DNA of 64,000 bases, from positions 186,001-250,000 of the forward strand of contig NC_052481.1 of NCBI RefSeq assembly GCF_009730915.1. Direction: 5' to 3'. Both the position numbers and the translations under genes were made by a program. This document shows positions 61,837-64,000 of this stretch, piece after piece. The notes beneath the pieces were generated by a model. That model ran no database searches, was not told the DNA's origin, and was given only the letters and a program-made list of their open reading frames with translations. Origin of the DNA: Dioscorea cayenensis subsp. rotundata. Its lineage: Eukaryota; Streptophyta; Magnoliopsida; Dioscoreales; Dioscoreaceae. How positions within the stretch are numbered: position 1 is the first letter of the stretch; every line of letters begins with the position of its first letter.

Positions 61837-64000
61837 ATGGCAATGACCACGGAGACGAACTTGTTGTTGGAGTTGGCCCTTCTCTCTGGCCCTATCTCCG
61901 TCGCGGTCCTCGTCGGTCTCCTCCTCGGATGGGCTTGGAAACCTAAATGGGCGGTTGATCTTGTGGGTGGCCTTCAACAACCCACGGGTCTTCCGAGATT
62001 GGATTCCGTGAAGCCCCATTTGCCCAGCTTCATTGCTTCCTTCATCCCCGACAAGGTCGAGCCTACGGAGTTTCCTCCTCGGTATGGAATTCCAGATTTA
62101 ACTTTTGGCTGTTTTTGGTGAATGTGTGTTCTGATTCTTTGGAGGTTTGGATTTTTGATGCGCAGTTCGACGGAGATGGGATTGGGGAGTAGGAAGCTGG
62201 CTGTTATGGATGATGATTTGGAGTACCTTCACCGGCTGGTCGAGCTTACGGATGGTGGTCCTGTTTGGCTGCCGATGATGGAGCGATCTCTGCCAAGCTT
62301 TAGCTACCAAGCGTGGCGACGGGATCCTGAGGTTCGATTGCTTGCCTGAGATTCTGAGAAATCATTGTTTTCTTGTTTTCTTTTTTCCCTCCTTTTGTCT
62401 ATCTTTATGATTTTTCGTATATGATCTTCTTTTTGGTCATCAGTTTCAAATTCAATGTTAAAGGCTTTAAACTTCAATTTGTTTTTTAAAACAGAACTAG
62501 GGTTCTATAGAGTTTTGAGCTTTGGTTTGTGTTTATTATGTAGTATAATGTCATCATCTGCCAAGGCATGCCTTTTATACGAGACTCTTGACTCTTGTTT
62601 GGAATTCCAGTCAGGGCCTCCACAGTATCGCAGTAAGACTATTTTTGAAGATGCTACGCCTGAGATAGTTAGGGACCTCTTTTGGGATGATGAGTTCCGG
62701 CTGTCAAATAAGTGGGATGACATGCTTATTTATCATTCTACTTTGGAGGAATGTCCAACAACAGGGACTATGGTAGTTCATTGGGTTAGGAAGGTAGGGT
62801 TTTTTTAATATAGTTTTGTTTTATCATGATGATGCATGACCTAAGATTGCTAAATCTCTTTGGTTGTTGTTGCAGTTTCCTTTCTTCTGCAGTGATAGGG
62901 AATATATCATTGGGCGTCGCATTTGGAAGTTTGGGAATACATACTATTGTGTGACAAAGGTATGAAGGAAAGAAAATTGCTTTCTTAAAGCATTACTCAG
63001 TTTGTTTGAATTTAATCTTGATTCATAACTGCATAATTGGTCCTATATGCTCCCCTGTGCTACACTGTGTGCCCAAATTGTTCATATGCGTATTTCACAT
63101 TTGATATAAATTTTTCCTTTTATTTGTAATGTACTTCTCTTAACCTTCAAGAAACCTATGCCATGCTTGGTTTGAGTACTTCCTTGCACAAATGTAGGTA
63201 TTTTATCTTTTAGCCTTGTATCGGTGTATAAAATGCCATGCAAATATACATTATCTTTCTTGAAGCTGTATAAATATCTTTAGGACTCTGGTAATGTTTT
63301 CCTTTATATATCTATAGAGAAATTCTATGCCAAGAAATTAAAACATGATTAGCAGATTCAAATATTGTTTTTTTACTTGGTGAAATCTTAAGAGTCTACC
63401 TCAATGGATTGTATTAAATCACAGCACGAAGTTGAGCTTCGCTTCTTATTTGAACACATAGCAATCATGTAATCTGTCAAATTCAGGATGCACAAGGTGT
63501 TACGATGACATTCTCCATTTGAGATCAAACAATTGTTGCAAAGTCAATAATCTTGGGTTCAAGCTAATAATGTAGGACTATATTATAGGGCCATATTGTG
63601 CGATAGAAATATGTTGTAAAAGGCATGACATGTGCAAATTCCTCATTTTTGATGTTAGAGGAAATAGATTTACTCCTTGAAAGTCATTCTATCGTCTTCT
63701 TTCCTTGTGTTGGGTAATTGTGATTTGTTAGCTTGCAATTTCTTTTTTCATAGCACGAGAATTGGTTCCAGGCAAGGAAGTACTCTGACATACTTTTCCT
63801 TCCTTTGAGGTCTAGTGAATAGTGCTATATAGTATATACCTTCAATTGTGGCTAACTTCGAATAAAGATTTTGTTGGACATTGACCAATTTTCACCAAGG
63901 TAGATGAAGTAGCAGTCTGGATGGTTTATTAACATTTTAAAAAAACTGGCATTGACTTATAAAACCCAATATTCAAGGTTCTTAATAAATACTATTATAT
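61837..64000 (+). CDS. Membrane-anchored START-domain lipid-transfer protein, N-terminal part
   Basis: START domains bind a single lipid or sterol in a helix-grip fold; this plant class is related to phosphatidylcholine transfer protein. Four exons are visible: 61837-62081, 62166-62331, 62611-62793 and 62876-62959. The gene runs off the right edge in a long intron. The start MAMTTETNLLLELALLSG leads into one transmembrane segment (about residues 9-34, ending LLLGWAW). The START domain begins near residue 98 (LEYLHRLVELTDGGPVWLPM), followed by YRSKTIFEDATPEIVRD, KWDDML, CPTTGTMVVHWVRKFPFFC and YIIGRRIWKFGNTYYCVTK. ATG 61837 was chosen because it lies just before the hydrophobic anchor. The C-terminal half of the domain is outside the window. 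Ligand is unknown. Confidence 0.93.

Noticed and set aside
1-64000. tRNA, rRNA and other structured RNA genes
   Set aside because: I looked for T-loop GGTTCRA-type boxes with A-box partners and conserved rRNA segments and found none that hold up; the GGATTTGAACC near 33282 has no paired tRNA arms.

Overview
This is a stretch of plant nuclear genome, certainly an angiosperm. The evidence is intron-rich genes with GT/AG borders, chloroplast-targeted proteins, VPS13/EXORDIUM/START families of plant type, and AT-rich intergenic DNA full of MITEs and retroelement debris. Several genes have GC-rich first exons grading to AT-rich later exons (EMC8/9, transketolase, EXORDIUM-like), which suggests a monocot. 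I cannot name the species.

Layout. 1-2.85 kb: the N-terminal exons of a VPS13-type lipid-transfer protein, minus strand, running off the left edge. 3.6-7.3 kb: a complete 11-exon beta-1,3-galactosyltransferase gene, minus strand. 13.5-15.5 kb: a complete 4-exon chloroplast RNA-binding protein with two RRMs, minus strand, divergent from a complete 5-exon EMC8/9 gene at 16.6-19.3 kb, plus strand. 19.3-36.8 kb: a repeat-rich block. It holds a 1,026-bp Mutator-like element with 10-bp target duplications, a 7-kb array of about 890-bp tandem units, a decayed Ty3/gypsy reverse transcriptase and a 636-bp hAT-like element. 36.8-37.9 kb: an EXORDIUM-like gene, minus strand. 43.2-46.6 kb: a chloroplast transketolase, plus strand. 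47,788-48,787: exactly 1,000 N, a scaffold join. 49.8-60.95 kb: the C-terminal part of a VPS13-type gene, plus strand. One of its introns carries a TIR element containing a broken copy of carotenoid cleavage dioxygenase 4 (CCD4). 61.8 kb to the right edge: the first four exons of a membrane-anchored START-domain protein.

There is no operon-like logic; these are independent housekeeping genes for membrane lipid transfer, Golgi glycosylation, plastid RNA metabolism, ER membrane-protein insertion, cell-wall or brassinosteroid-linked growth, and the Calvin cycle. The most notable items are the CCD4-carrying TIR element, the tandem array whose copies differ by correlated changes at CTG/CAG sites, an in-frame stop-free 168-bp intron made largely of a microsatellite, and the two complementary halves of a VPS13 gene on either side of a scaffold gap. 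Sequence quality is uneven. The galactosyltransferase, RNA-binding protein and EMC8/9 genes are frame-perfect. Transketolase and the EXORDIUM-like gene carry many one-base indels with little amino-acid divergence, which looks more like consensus error than gene decay. I found no strong case for an undescribed biological system.
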